54,214 bases of DNA, taken from contig RPFO01001032.1 of NCBI GenBank assembly GCA_009746045.1, positions 35,001 through 89,214 on the forward strand, read 5' to 3'. Below the pieces are notes generated by a model. The model saw only the letters and a list, made by a program, of their open reading frames with translations, was not told where the DNA came from and searched no databases. Of this stretch, positions 22,490 to 31,414 are shown one piece after another. The position numbers were made by a program, and so were the translations under genes. Numbering within the stretch: position 1 is the first letter of the stretch; each line of letters opens with the position of its first letter. This DNA comes from Mesostigma viride. Taxonomy: Eukaryota; Streptophyta; Mesostigmatophyceae; Mesostigmatales; Mesostigmataceae.

Positions 22490-22801
22490 GTTGTTGTTGT
22501 TGTTGCTGGAGCTGCCCCCCTTGGAGGGAGACTGCCCCTTACCCTTGCCCTTGCCCCAGCCCCTGCCCTTGCCCTTGCCCTTGCCCTTGCCCTTGCCCTT
22601 AAACATTTGTCCCAGCAGGGACTTGACTTCTGCCATAGTGACAGGTCTCTTGCTCCTGTCTTCCCTCTCCCTATCCTCCTCCTCCCTCTCTTCCCCCCTG
22701 ACCCTCTTTACAGAGGTGCCCATGGCCCCCTGGCTAAGGGGAGCCAAGGCCAGCTTGATATAATCCAATGCCTCCTTCATGTCCTCCCAGTACTTTGCCA
22801 T
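22283..22801 (-). CDS. Gag C-terminal linker with GK repeat and poly-Q
   Basis: Frame beginning MAKYWEDMKEALDYIKLAL, followed by a charged RE/ED stretch, then alternating GKGKGKGKG, then poly-Asn and about 20 Gln encoded by (CAA)n (TTG run at about 22432-22490). The zinc knuckles follow in another frame, so the repeat tract holds a length change or consensus error that breaks the Gag frame. The GK-rich part is basic and could bind RNA. Confidence 0.65.
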
Positions 22802-25139
22802 TCCTGTGCAAGCATAGCGTAGGTGTTTTTGTCAAGTTTGAGTTTCTCAAGGAAGGAACGCAGCAAGAACTTGTGATCTAGCTGCTGGACATCAGGACGT
22901 GCTTTGATGGCTAGCTCATATTTCTTTGTCTCAGCCACATAGTCCACTGATGTGACCCTGTATTCCTCTACCCACCTGAATGCCCCATATATGTCCACAG
23001 ATGAGGGGGTGGAGAGGAGGTCAGTTAGCTCCTTCATGAAAGCCTCCCAAACTGCCCTAGCCTGCGTGTCCTGCCACTTGGGATACCTACGCTGGAAGAC
23101 AAGAATGAGATTCTGAATCTGAGAAGAGGACTGATGGTAGAAATCCCCCTGCATGAGAGATCCAAACCAATTCTTGACATTCAGTTCCTCCCTAGCCAGC
23201 TGCAGAGAGAGAAGTGCATGATTCCCCTGCTCCCTAGTATACCCCTCAGGCAGCCCCCTGACATTAATCCTATCCACAGGACGGTTTTCATTGTAAGTGG
23301 GCAACCTAGAGGGGGATGCAGGGGGAGAGGGAGAAGATGGTGTTGCTGCTGCAGCATTCACAGGAGAGACCTGCTGAGAGGGAAGTGCTACTTGAGTGAG
23401 CTGAGCAGGATGGGCAAACATGGGCTGTGTAGGAGGGTTAGACAACATAGGGGTGGGCTGGTGGGGGTGTGAGTGTGTGTCACTTCCCGCCTCCTGCTGC
23501 GGGCCTCCTCCCAATCATGGAAGGTGGGAGAGAGGGACACTTCATCGTCAGTAGGGTTAGTAAGATCATGATGCACCAGGTAGGCAGCCACCTACCCGCC
23601 CCTTCAGGATGGCGTTGTGCAGGAGCTCCAGCAAACGCACCAGACGCACCCTGCTGCCCTGCACCCTCCTCCCTGAGAGGAGAGCCTGCAGGGCAGGCAG
23701 CAGGTCGTCGCACACCCTGCGTGTGCCCTCTTGGAGGTTGGGCAGGCCCAGGATGTGCGTGATGATTGCACACACCAGGCTGCCCGCCTCCGCGACGTGC
23801 ATCTGCTGGCTCCTGTCGGCCAGCCCACGGAAGGAGGCTGTGGCTGTCTGTATGGCACGCCACACGGCCTCATCACCCAGGGTGATGAAGTCGCGACCTT
23901 GCAGGTCGCCCTCCAGCAGTGCTGGTTGCTGCCCAGCTGCGGTGGGACCCTGGGGCCCCTCCGGCCCTGCCAGGGACTTGTCCTTGTTGCGACTAGAGGG
24001 GGCCTGCCCCCCAGAGCCGCTGGAGGTGCCCGTGACACCCTCCATGGGGGCTGCATCCCCCGCCAGCGCCGGAGGCGCCGGCGTCGCTGCCGGGGTCCCT
24101 GCGACCCCGGGCGCTTGTGTCGCCGCCGGGGTCCCTGCGACCCCGGTGGCCTCCTCAGCCACCTGGCCCCCCACGCTGGGCGGGGGAGCCTGCGGCTGAG
24201 GTTGGACCCTCTGACCTGCCAGAGGGTCCTGGGTGGCTTCACCACCCATGGGCGTGTTGGGGGCGTCTGCCGCCCCGCGCTCCGTCGCAGGCGGCATCGC
24301 AGCCGCCTCACGCCTATCCGGGCCCCAGCCAACTGGCGTGACTTGGGGCCACGGCCCCAACGGAGTCAGCGCGATCTCTGGTCTGGCGACCACGCGCAGC
24401 GCCTCTCTCTGGCGCTGCCTGGACGCCCACTGATCAACAGTGCCGGGTTGTGCCTCGGCCGATTGGCGAAACAGTACAGCCAAACGCCACCTGAACCAGG
24501 AGACTGCATCCTAAGACGCCCCTCGATCAGCGTGCACCCGATGAACCTCTATCGCGTGATCTCCTCATCTGGAAGCACTGAAAACGTTGAGTAAGATCCG
24601 GCCGTTCACCGAAATGAACGCCGGGATGTCGTCCTCCCCAAGGGGGAGAAAATGGGGTGGGCGCCCGAACGCGACCGGGGGCGGAACATGTTCCCCATAC
24701 CGGTCAATGTCCATGGTGGCCATCTGTCGGCCCACGGAAAGGTTGCCAGACGTCGCAGGTGTCTGCGACGAAAGCTCAAGCGAAGGCCGAGGCCTCGCAG
24801 GCTGCACCTCGCCATCCTCCTCGGAGGAATCACTCCGCTCACGACCCCCGTCACCTGCGACGGGGGAACGTCGTGCCCGGGGGACCTGCCCCCCAGGTGC
24901 CATGGCGGACGAACCGCCAGTGGCAAACGGCCGCCCGCTCGCCATCCCCGGGCGCCGGGCCCCACCTGCGGGCCCCGACGCCTGGGTTGGTCAGCGACCA
25001 CCGTGCGGAAGGTGACGTTGGGCGTCACCCTCGCATCGGTGGTGGAGGGCGTGCCCTCCGGCGAAAGGCGGGGTGAGGTGCGCCTGGCAGGCGCCTTCCC
25101 CTTGTTGTTGTTGCCGTTGTTGCCGTTGTTGGAAGCCAT
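22777..25139 (-). pseudogene. Gag-like region of the copia-like element, frameshifted
   Basis: Likely start at 25139 (MASNNGNNGNNNKGK), about 50 bases inside the 5' LTR edge. The coding signal moves through several frames: 25139 to about 24950, then 24945-24565, then 24483-23566 (Pro/Ala-rich, with repeats such as VAGTPAATQAPG), then a short frame near 23591-23450, then 23514-22777 (capsid-like helical segment with IYGAFRWVEEYRVTSVDY). At least three frame changes and an apparent stop near 24565 are needed. It could be decayed, or several changes may be consensus errors in GC-rich sequence. No standard Gag domain was recognised with confidence. Confidence 0.6.
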
Positions 25140-25186
25140 ATCTTTTTTTTTTGCTTGTAAAAAAAATATCGAACTTTTCAGTCCAA

Positions 25187-25638
25187 GTTGGATGGAGACT
25201 AGGGACGACGAACAACTGCGAAAGCTGAGAGCGAATGATGATTGTATTACAATAATACAATGAGAGAGCAATGAAGCTGAGGGCTCAGAATGGAACTGGG
25301 CAAACTCGGGTGCTGTGGCACTCCCCAGTGCTACGCCTATATGCCTATGGCGGTGCTACCTGCAGCACACGACCAGTGGACAACTGTACACTGCAATGCC
25401 ATGCGACCACGTCACTAGCAACCAGCTAAGACTCGGCCCGTCAGGCCCGGCTACACCGGACCTGGCGGGTCGAGCTAGCACCTAGGAACAGTCTGGCACT
25501 AACCGCACATCGGTCCACATGACACCTCAGTACCGTACACCCTGCCGTACTGTACTGAGGTGTCCCGCTCAGCCGCGGTAGGCAATACGCGGCGCGCAGG
25601 CCGGAAATCCGTGTGTCAGCCTAAGCATCTCATCTAAC
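25187..25638 (-). repeat. 5' LTR of the copia-like element
   Basis: Nearly identical to the LTR at 17170. On the minus strand it is followed by TTGGACTGAAAAG, the presumed primer-binding site, whose tRNA I could not name. Its right edge cuts into the viral transposase gene and supplies that gene's stop codon. Confidence 0.93.
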
Positions 25639-28048
25639 TGCCGCCCCTCCTACGTAGCAGCCCGGCGATCGGCGACAGCTCGGACTGGGGGAAAACCCTG
25701 AGCTCGGGGGGCAGGTCCTTGTTCAGCGCGATGTCCTTGTTCGAGGGCGGGCTGTGAATGCTGGCGTTGTCCATCAGGATCCTCTTCCCCACCACGAAGC
25801 TGTCGGGCAGAGTCTGCATGAACAGCCGGAAGAGCTGCTTGCTCACCGCCATGGGGGCGGCGCCCACGTTGCGCTCTCTCATTTGCGACACCTTGCGCGT
25901 GATGGGCGAGACGTGTGTCTGCCGTATGGTGCCTATGTTGTACTGGGCTCTCGCCTTGTCTTTGATGGCCTTCTGGAGTTTGTCCGGGAACGAATCTCCG
26001 TTGTAGTATTTGTCCTTCTGTCCCCTCTCTCCGTACGCGTACTCCTCCCCCGTCTCCTGGACAGACGGGAGGACCGTGTTCAGGTTCTCGTACAGCTTGT
26101 CCTTGTCGCCCTTGCAGTAATGCACCATTTTCCAGACCTGGACCGCGATCTCCGTGGCCGTCAGTTCGGATTTCTGGGATGTTTTCTGGGTGGAGAAGTT
26201 CAAGGCCGCGTAGATGGCTCGAGGCAGGGCCATGTCCCTCTGCTTCAGATTCTCCCGTCTGTCCGCGTCCGCCCTGGTCCTCGATTTCACCGCGTCGTGG
26301 TATTCTCTCGAATAAAGGGGCTGCAGAGGGTTCACGAGCTGTTTCTCTATTTCATTGGAGATCGCGAAACTCTCCTGACTCAGTTGCGGCTCAAACAGGA
26401 CCTGGTAGATCTGCAGAAGATCCGAGTTCTTGAGTTTGTCGTACAGGAACTCGAGCATGAGCTGGATGCTGTCCTCGAAGTCCTCTTCGTAATCGAAGCG
26501 CCCGACCGTGTCGTCGTACGCCATGAGCCTGTGGGAGCGAGCCAAGTCCTTCGTGGGCTGGAGCACGTCCGACACGTCGAACGCACGGTCGTTGCCGCGC
26601 CCCAACCAGGTGTTGGGGGAGGGGTCGCCGTAGGTGCGATTGTCGACCTTGTAGTTGTGCTCGTTCACGTGCTGGCGGATGGCGAAGTCGTACGCCGCCA
26701 GCCGCAGGATGAAGAGCACCTTCTCCTGGTCGCTCTTGAAGATGTCGACGAACGACGCGATGGGGGTCTCGTCGGGCAGCTGATCCCAGTACAGGGCGCG
26801 CATCCTCTCGCACCAGATGTCGGACTCGTTGGGGGTGTACTTGTAGACCTCTCGCCCGTTGACGGCTGGATGGCCGCTCGGTGTGACGTCCCCGAACGTC
26901 TTCGGCAGAGAGGGGCAGGGCTTTTTTTCCCTCGGCCTCCTCCCGCTCACGAACCACTCGTAGAGCCCGCCCCCCGGCTTGGACGCCAGTTGAAGAGTCG
27001 GCTGCATCACGAAGAGCCGCACCCCGCTCTGCTCCCCCACGATCTGTCTGCACATGTCCCCCACGACCGTCATCACCCCCTCCCACCACCCCTGGTCCCT
27101 CAGGGTCTCGCACAGCTCCTCCTCCGGCTTGTTGGTGGCCGGCATGTGGTTCCCGATCCGCGCGGGGACGGGGGGGAAGATGCGGATGAAAAAGGAGGGC
27201 TTGTTGTCGTCCTTGGGCCACTTCATCGCCGCCCACACGATCGTCTTCGTGTCCGTCTGCTCGCGGCGGCGGAGTCGAGGCTGCTCCCCCTCCTTCGCCC
27301 ACGCTCGACGAGGGGCCGCGTTCATCTGCATGCTGAACTCGTCCAGGAACACGCAGTTCTCCGCGAACAGCGTCCCCTGGAGCGTCTTCAAGTCGCGCGT
27401 CTTCTCCTTGACGTACTGCACGTCCTTCTCGATGTAGTCGTACGCCACCGTCTTGTACGAGAGGTTGTGCTCCATCCGCGCGTACTTCACGTCGGAGGTC
27501 CGCAGCAGCTCCTTCGCGCCGTTCCGGGTCGGGAGGAGGTTCCACAGGTCCTGGAAAATGGCGTGGCTCTTTTCGGGCAGGCCCGCGAACTTGCTGACGA
27601 CCGGGTCGTTGGCGCCCTGTTTGTTCACGAAGTGGCAGATGTCCTCCGCGGTGAACGTGGGGACGTGCTCGGTCTGTATCTTGGCCAACAAGTCGGAGAT
27701 GCTTTTCCAGGTCTCCTCTCCGAACCTCCTGACGCGCTCGGGGCGCCGGTCTATCAGCTCGTACCGGAACCTGGGATGGCCCGGGACCTGAGATGGCACC
27801 TTCCGCACGCGCGCCAGGGGTTTGAGGACCGACCTAGCGAGGTGCTCCGGGTTGGTGTAATCCAGCTGGTTCTCCTTGTCCTGCAGCCAGAGGTGATAGT
27901 ACTTGCACGCCGTCTTCTTGTCGATCGCGTACCTGTTCGCGATGGACTGCACGGTCTGTCGAGAATTCTTCCTGTCGTGGATATCTAGAGCCACGCGCTG
28001 CCTGAAATGCAAACTGTGAGCCTTGCCAGTTTGGATAGCCGTTTCCAT
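25634..28048 (-). CDS. IS630/Tc1-like DDE transposase or integrase, C-terminally truncated
   Basis: 804 codons. The N-terminus (about residues 18-60) looks like a helix-turn-helix (RQTVQSIANRYAIDKKTACK). The first catalytic Asp is in NCVFLDEFSM (D236) and the second in RILMDNASIH (D760), followed by FPQSELSPIAG, which resembles the YSPxLNPIE motif where the third acidic residue should sit. The frame then enters the copia LTR and stops at once, so the third catalytic residue and the C-terminus are missing. About 520 residues separate the first two Asp, far more than in standard IS630/Tc1 enzymes, so a large domain is inserted in the fold. It lies 36 bp from the next gene in the same compact style as the viral genes and may have served integration. 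Confidence 0.8.
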   Translation of the reverse strand: METAIQTGKAHSLHFRQRVALDIHDRKNSRQTVQSIANRYAIDKKTACKYYHLWLQDKENQLDYTNPEHLARSVLKPLARVRKVPSQVPGHPRFRYELIDRRPERVRRFGEETWKSISDLLAKIQTEHVPTFTAEDICHFVNKQGANDPVVSKFAGLPEKSHAIFQDLWNLLPTRNGAKELLRTSDVKYARMEHNLSYKTVAYDYIEKDVQYVKEKTRDLKTLQGTLFAENCVFLDEFSMQMNAAPRRAWAKEGEQPRLRRREQTDTKTIVWAAMKWPKDDNKPSFFIRIFPPVPARIGNHMPATNKPEEELCETLRDQGWWEGVMTVVGDMCRQIVGEQSGVRLFVMQPTLQLASKPGGGLYEWFVSGRRPREKKPCPSLPKTFGDVTPSGHPAVNGREVYKYTPNESDIWCERMRALYWDQLPDETPIASFVDIFKSDQEKVLFILRLAAYDFAIRQHVNEHNYKVDNRTYGDPSPNTWLGRGNDRAFDVSDVLQPTKDLARSHRLMAYDDTVGRFDYEEDFEDSIQLMLEFLYDKLKNSDLLQIYQVLFEPQLSQESFAISNEIEKQLVNPLQPLYSREYHDAVKSRTRADADRRENLKQRDMALPRAIYAALNFSTQKTSQKSELTATEIAVQVWKMVHYCKGDKDKLYENLNTVLPSVQETGEEYAYGERGQKDKYYNGDSFPDKLQKAIKDKARAQYNIGTIRQTHVSPITRKVSQMRERNVGAAPMAVSKQLFRLFMQTLPDSFVVGKRILMDNASIHSPPSNKDIALNKDLPPELRVFPQSELSPIAGLLRRRGGS

Positions 28049-28084
28049 TCCTTATTACTTTACGGATAATAAAAAGCGTATGAA

Positions 28085-28513
28085 CTAGTAACCGCGCCTC
28101 TCCAACGTGTCGGGATGGGGCATGTTGGTCATCCTGGTCGCGTCCCCGAGATCCCACGGTTCTATTACGTTCTGAAAGCCCGACCTGTCGCCGCCTCCTC
28201 CGCACGCCCTCTGGGCAGGCAGAGAGCCGGGGGGCACGCCGGGGACGTAGTTGTTGTAGGGGTTCTTCCCGGGGCCCCTGCCTCTCATCAGGCGGCAATC
28301 CACGAGCCACACGATCGTCGACACAATAGCGATCGCGAGCCCGTACATGGCCGCCGTGACGGACCCGGTGACCAGAGCGGTCAGCACGCCCGAGTAGATC
28401 CCGAACCTCTTGGCGGCGAGGAAGCGCTCCCTCCCGTCCATGTTGGCTTGCAGGGGCCAGAAGGACAGCATGTCCTCGAACAGGCCCTCCTTGAACGCGC
28501 GGTAGAAGCCCAT
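28085..28513 (-). CDS. Small membrane protein (unknown, virus-like)
   Basis: 142 residues. Residues ~38-72 are hydrophobic and could form one long or two short membrane spans, followed by a basic CRLMRGRGPGKNPYNNY segment and a Gly/Pro-rich tail. The tail (NPYNNY ... MPHPDT) faintly recalls a nucleocytovirus virion membrane protein family with an NPFMN..TMP pattern, but the match is too weak to name. It is read in the same direction as the transposase. Confidence 0.6.
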   Translation of the reverse strand: MGFYRAFKEGLFEDMLSFWPLQANMDGRERFLAAKRFGIYSGVLTALVTGSVTAAMYGLAIAIVSTIVWLVDCRLMRGRGPGKNPYNNYVPGVPPGSLPAQRACGGGGDRSGFQNVIEPWDLGDATRMTNMPHPDTLERRGY

Positions 28514-28545
28514 GAGTGCTGCTGGATACTACTACACGCGGTGAT

Positions 28546-29049
28546 TTAATTTTCCAGTTGCGGGAAGGCCTGCATCGCCCCGCCCATCATCTGGCTGAAA
28601 AGCTGCATGCACGCTTTCTCGGGGTCCTCCCCGTTCTCGTGGATCCTGGCCGCGAAGTTCTGCGCCATCTCCTCGGCCTGCGTGAGGATGTCGACGGGGA
28701 TCTCCGTCACCCCGATGCCCAGGACCACCAGGGTCTGCAGGTACTGCCATATCGCCTCCTTGGTCGCGTCAGGCGCGCCGCTCCAGTTGGCCTCCAGGTT
28801 GATGTCCTTCAGGTACGGTATCTGCCCTATGGTCTTGTCGGTGATGACCGCCGCGTTCTTGTTCATGATCGCGTCCACGTGAGGGGTGATGGCCTCCATG
28901 AAAGCCTCCACGGGCAGTCGGGCGTTCGTCTTGCACGCCAATTGGAAGGCGGCGATGATCCCGGACAGCGCCTTCTCGCGCGGGAAGGCGAGCTCCAGCT
29001 CCTCGAGGAACATCCCCATCATGTTGTTGAACGCTTGAATGGCCGACAT
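28546..29049 (-). CDS. Conserved-looking helical viral protein, unknown function
   Basis: 167 residues, predicted mostly helical and acidic, with FLEELELAFPREKAL near the N-terminus. A start of this kind (an F..FL.EL..FP pattern) recurs in hypothetical proteins of large DNA viruses, but I cannot assign a family. The ATG at 29049 is preceded on its own strand by GATACATTTGTAGACC. It is divergent from the small gene at 29153. Confidence 0.65.
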   Translation of the reverse strand: MSAIQAFNNMMGMFLEELELAFPREKALSGIIAAFQLACKTNARLPVEAFMEAITPHVDAIMNKNAAVITDKTIGQIPYLKDINLEANWSGAPDATKEAIWQYLQTLVVLGIGVTEIPVDILTQAEEMAQNFAARIHENGEDPEKACMQLFSQMMGGAMQAFPQLEN

Positions 29050-29152
29050 GGTCTACAAATGTATCCCACAAATTAATCGGGCCGTAGACGAAGCGCTCGA
29101 AATCGCGTGAAGACGGACGGCTGGCAAAAATGTGTGCGGTCTACTACGAAAG

Positions 29153-29359
29153 ATGGCACTACTGTCGCGCTTTATCACCCCCGAACTGATAAGGGACGTC
29201 GTCAAGGCGATCGTCGCGACCCTCCCCTCCCAGCTGTGGTGGGCGCACGCCAACCCGTCCAAGGATAACCGGGGGTACAAGGCGTTTTTGCCGCTCATTC
29301 TGATCGTGATAGGGCTCGCGATATACCACCTGGTGCTGGTGCCGGTTCTGCCTAAGTAG
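29153..29359 (+). CDS. Small single-pass membrane protein
   Basis: 68 residues from the ATG at 29153 (MALLSRF); an upstream in-frame ATG at 29132 would add seven residues. Residues ~44-64 form a clear membrane span, preceded by an amphipathic stretch with a WW pair. No family recognised. Its position among structural-looking genes fits a virion membrane role, but that is inference. Confidence 0.55.
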   Translation: MALLSRFITPELIRDVVKAIVATLPSQLWWAHANPSKDNRGYKAFLPLILIVIGLAIYHLVLVPVLPK

Positions 29360-29423
29360 GCGACCGTGCGCGTTTCAGGATCGGCATTTATCCGCGCTAA
29401 GGGTAGTATCACCAGAGGTCGCC

Positions 29424-30059
29424 ATGGAGGTGAAGGTTCGCATCCGCGGCACCATGCACAAGTGGGCGTTCCCCCACACCATGATCCAGACGGTGCAGGC
29501 CATGATCGGGGAGGGGGCGGAGGAGTGCAAGACCATCTTGAAGACGATCGTCGTGCGTTTGGCGGGGGTGCTGGAGTCCGAGAAGCTGGAGGGCACCGTC
29601 AGCGACGTGGAGGTCGTGTGTCTCATGCACATCCGAAACCAGAAGGGGCTGCCCCCGGACATGGAGAAGGTCATCACGGCCGTCCTGGACGGCTGGAAGA
29701 ACGCCGAGGAGTCCATCAGCGACCACGGGAGGAAGGGGCTCAGGGTCGTCGAGCGCGTACTCCCCGTCATACTCACGTGTCAGAACCGGGAGGCCTTCGA
29801 CAAGTACTTCGCCTCCACCGTGTACCCGTGCATCGAGAGCGGGGAGATCAAGGCCATCGCCAAGTTCCTGCGCGTCCTCGCCCAGTGGGTGACGTCGGAG
29901 GAGTTCCCGGTCAAGCCGGACAGCCACTACATCGAGAAGTACCTCGAGCGCGTGTTCAAGAACGTGCTCTCCCCGATCCTGGCCGTCAAGAAGCCCGAGG
30001 TGGTGGCCAAGCGGCTCCTGACCACCGCCGACCTGGTGGAGGACTACCTCGACGAGTGA
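29424..30059 (+). CDS. Helical protein of unknown function
   Basis: 211 residues, starting MEVKVRIRGTMHKWAFPH and ending in an acidic VEDYLDE tail. No signal peptide or membrane span. The regular charged/hydrophobic pattern suggests an all-alpha soluble fold. No domain recognised. A run of ten T residues follows the stop, which may help end transcription. Confidence 0.65.
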   Translation: MEVKVRIRGTMHKWAFPHTMIQTVQAMIGEGAEECKTILKTIVVRLAGVLESEKLEGTVSDVEVVCLMHIRNQKGLPPDMEKVITAVLDGWKNAEESISDHGRKGLRVVERVLPVILTCQNREAFDKYFASTVYPCIESGEIKAIAKFLRVLAQWVTSEEFPVKPDSHYIEKYLERVFKNVLSPILAVKKPEVVAKRLLTTADLVEDYLDE

Positions 30060-30082
30060 TTTTTTTTTTCTCAGCGCACAAG

Positions 30083-30090
30083 TATACATA
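30083..30090 (+). promoter_or_regulatory. TATA-like element at the start of the 30097 gene
   Basis: TATACATA, followed by six bases and then the ATG at 30097. One of several such start-proximal elements in the viral block. Confidence 0.5.
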
Positions 30091-30096
30091 TCGTAA

Positions 30097-30309
30097 ATGC
30101 CATCTAAAACAAACTCCACGGCTCGTGAGCGTGAGGTGAGGAATCTCGCCGCCATGATGAACCGCTTGATGCGGGGGGTGTTCAGGGAGGTTAATGCCGC
30201 GAAGAGGTACACCAACAACGCGGCCTTCAAGTCAGCGCTCGAGAGGCTTTCCGATGCTTATGTCAGGAGCGTTGGAAGGGCGTTTGACAGTACCATCATG
30301 AGGAAGTAA
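30097..30309 (+). CDS. Small basic protein, unknown
   Basis: 70 residues, Arg/Lys-rich and helical (REREVRNLAAMMNRLMRG, VRSVGRAF). It could bind nucleic acid or act as a small structural protein. The start is supported by the TATA-like element just upstream and by tight spacing to neighbouring genes. Confidence 0.55.
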   Translation: MPSKTNSTAREREVRNLAAMMNRLMRGVFREVNAAKRYTNNAAFKSALERLSDAYVRSVGRAFDSTIMRK

Positions 30310-30346
30310 AGACGCGTGCGTTCCCGACGCGCGCAATTTCCTCGTC

Positions 30347-30355
30347 TATAATATA
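30347..30355 (+). promoter_or_regulatory. TATA-like element at the start of the 30361 gene
   Basis: TATAATATA ends five bases before the ATG at 30361. Confidence 0.5.
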
Positions 30356-30360
30356 GCATC

Positions 30361-30783
30361 ATGTCGTCCATCGGTGCGCCTCTAGGAAAGGCCTTCACGT
30401 TCTCCCCCACCGCGGAGGAGGAGGAGTCGTCCGCGCAGGCCTCCGGGCCCGCCGGACCGTCCTCCGGCGGCCCCTCGCGCCCGCCGGCGTCCGAGTACGA
30501 GCGCGAGCCCATCCACATAGAGAGTCCCATGCCCCCGCCGCCCGGGGTCGCGCAGAGACGCTCGGCGCAGATCGAGCACGCCGCCAGGGTGGCCAGGCAG
30601 CAGGCGGCGTTCGAGGGCAGGATGAGGGAGATCGCCAAACAGGAGTCCAGGAACAACGGCATGATCTTCCTCGTGGCCGGGGTGGGGATAGCCGCCGTCC
30701 TCGCGTACGTGTACCTCTCGAAGCGCGGGAAGACCGCGGCGGTCACCGCGGCCATCGCGGAGGGCGTCAAGGCCGCCGTGTAA
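30361..30783 (+). CDS. Membrane protein with disordered N-terminus
   Basis: 140 residues. Residues 1-65 are Pro/Ser/Glu-rich and likely disordered, residues 66-98 form a charged helix (RRSAQIEHAARVARQQAAF) and residues ~100-119 a membrane span, followed by a short basic/Ala-rich tail. No family recognised. The architecture suits an anchored virion or membrane protein. Confidence 0.6.
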   Translation: MSSIGAPLGKAFTFSPTAEEEESSAQASGPAGPSSGGPSRPPASEYEREPIHIESPMPPPPGVAQRRSAQIEHAARVARQQAAFEGRMREIAKQESRNNGMIFLVAGVGIAAVLAYVYLSKRGKTAAVTAAIAEGVKAAV

Positions 30784-30797
30784 AGAATATCACAGTG

Positions 30798-30804
30798 ATA
30801 TATA
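30798..30804 (+). promoter_or_regulatory. TATA-like element at the start of the 30813 gene
   Basis: ATATATA, eight bases before the ATG at 30813. It supports that ATG over the upstream in-frame one at 30795. Confidence 0.5.
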
Positions 30805-30812
30805 CCGCAAGC

Positions 30813-31229
30813 ATGCCTCCCAACCGCTTCGACGCGACCGGGACCCTCTTCTTCAAAAACATCCAGACCAAAAAATTAACCACCGTCTCGGAGGACAACT
30901 CGCAGACAGGCAGCATAGTGCTCAAACAGACCGGCGACGAGGCCTCCCTCGTGTACCAGCCGATCTCGGGGGCGGAGTCCACCAAGCTCTCGTTCTCCTC
31001 CAACGCCGTCAAGCTGAGGAGCGCCACGGGGGTGGAGATAGGGGTCAACGCGACGGGCACGGTAGGGATCTCCGGGGGCGTCGGCGGCGCCCCCTCCACA
31101 TCCATGGTGGAGATCGGGACGGGCACCACCAAGTTCCGACTAGTGGCCAACGGGGACGCGCTGGAGGTGTTCCGGTTTGTCAACGGCTCGGCGAACCCCG
31201 CCACCCCGCTGGCCGTGTTCCAAGCGTAA
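30813..31229 (+). CDS. Beta-rich protein, possibly fibre- or attachment-related
   Basis: 138 residues from MPPNRFDATGTLFFKN. It is rich in Gly, Ser, Thr and Val with alternating hydrophobic residues, ending FRFVNGSANPATPLAVFQA. The style (VEIGTGTTKFRLVANGD) is like trimeric fibre or neck proteins and the N-terminal part of the large adhesin gene at 46335, but no family match is claimed. Confidence 0.55.
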   Translation: MPPNRFDATGTLFFKNIQTKKLTTVSEDNSQTGSIVLKQTGDEASLVYQPISGAESTKLSFSSNAVKLRSATGVEIGVNATGTVGISGGVGGAPSTSMVEIGTGTTKFRLVANGDALEVFRFVNGSANPATPLAVFQA

Positions 31230-31235
31230 CCGGTG

Positions 31236-31309
31236 CCGTAACCGCTCTGAGGGCGGTTGCCGAGTTGGAGCGCTTTCCGTAACCGCCGCGGCACACTTTC
31301 CGTAACCGC
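31236..31309 (+). promoter_or_regulatory. Triple CCGTAACCGC element
   Basis: CCGTAACCGC occurs at 31236-31245, 31277-31286 and 31300-31309. The last two lie in a 23 bp tandem repeat, CTTTCCGTAACCGCCGCGG. An AATAAAAGG sequence follows at about 31328 and the coiled-coil gene starts at 31415. The layout suggests protein-binding sites upstream of a TATA-like element. Confidence 0.5.
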
Positions 31310-31414
31310 CGCGGGGTTTCGAGGCACAATAAAAGGCCGCGGCCCCCCCATCTCGCATCACTCTCTCCTCGCCACCGCTCACAAAGAAAAAGCAGCCCCG
31401 ACCCGCCAACCACA

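Larger units (their letters stand above)
17170..25638 (-). mobile_element. Copia-like LTR retrotransposon, nearly intact
   Basis: LTRs of 453 bp (17170-17622) and 452 bp (25187-25638) are almost identical and bounded by GTTGGAT..ATCTAAC. The minus-strand interior encodes, in order, a Gag-like region, zinc knuckles, integrase, a retropepsin-like domain, RT and RNase H. The near-identity of the LTRs indicates a recent insertion or gene conversion. The flanks do not match (left GGTGTA, right TGCCGC), so no target duplication is present. The left flank is TG satellite and the right flank is the truncated viral transposase gene, which suggests recombination between elements or an assembly join. 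Confidence 0.93.

Noticed and set aside
25754-27988. 744-codon plus-strand frame
   Set aside because: Antisense shadow of the DDE transposase gene; Leu/Val/Arg-rich composition without motifs, explained by the GC-rich third positions of the real gene.
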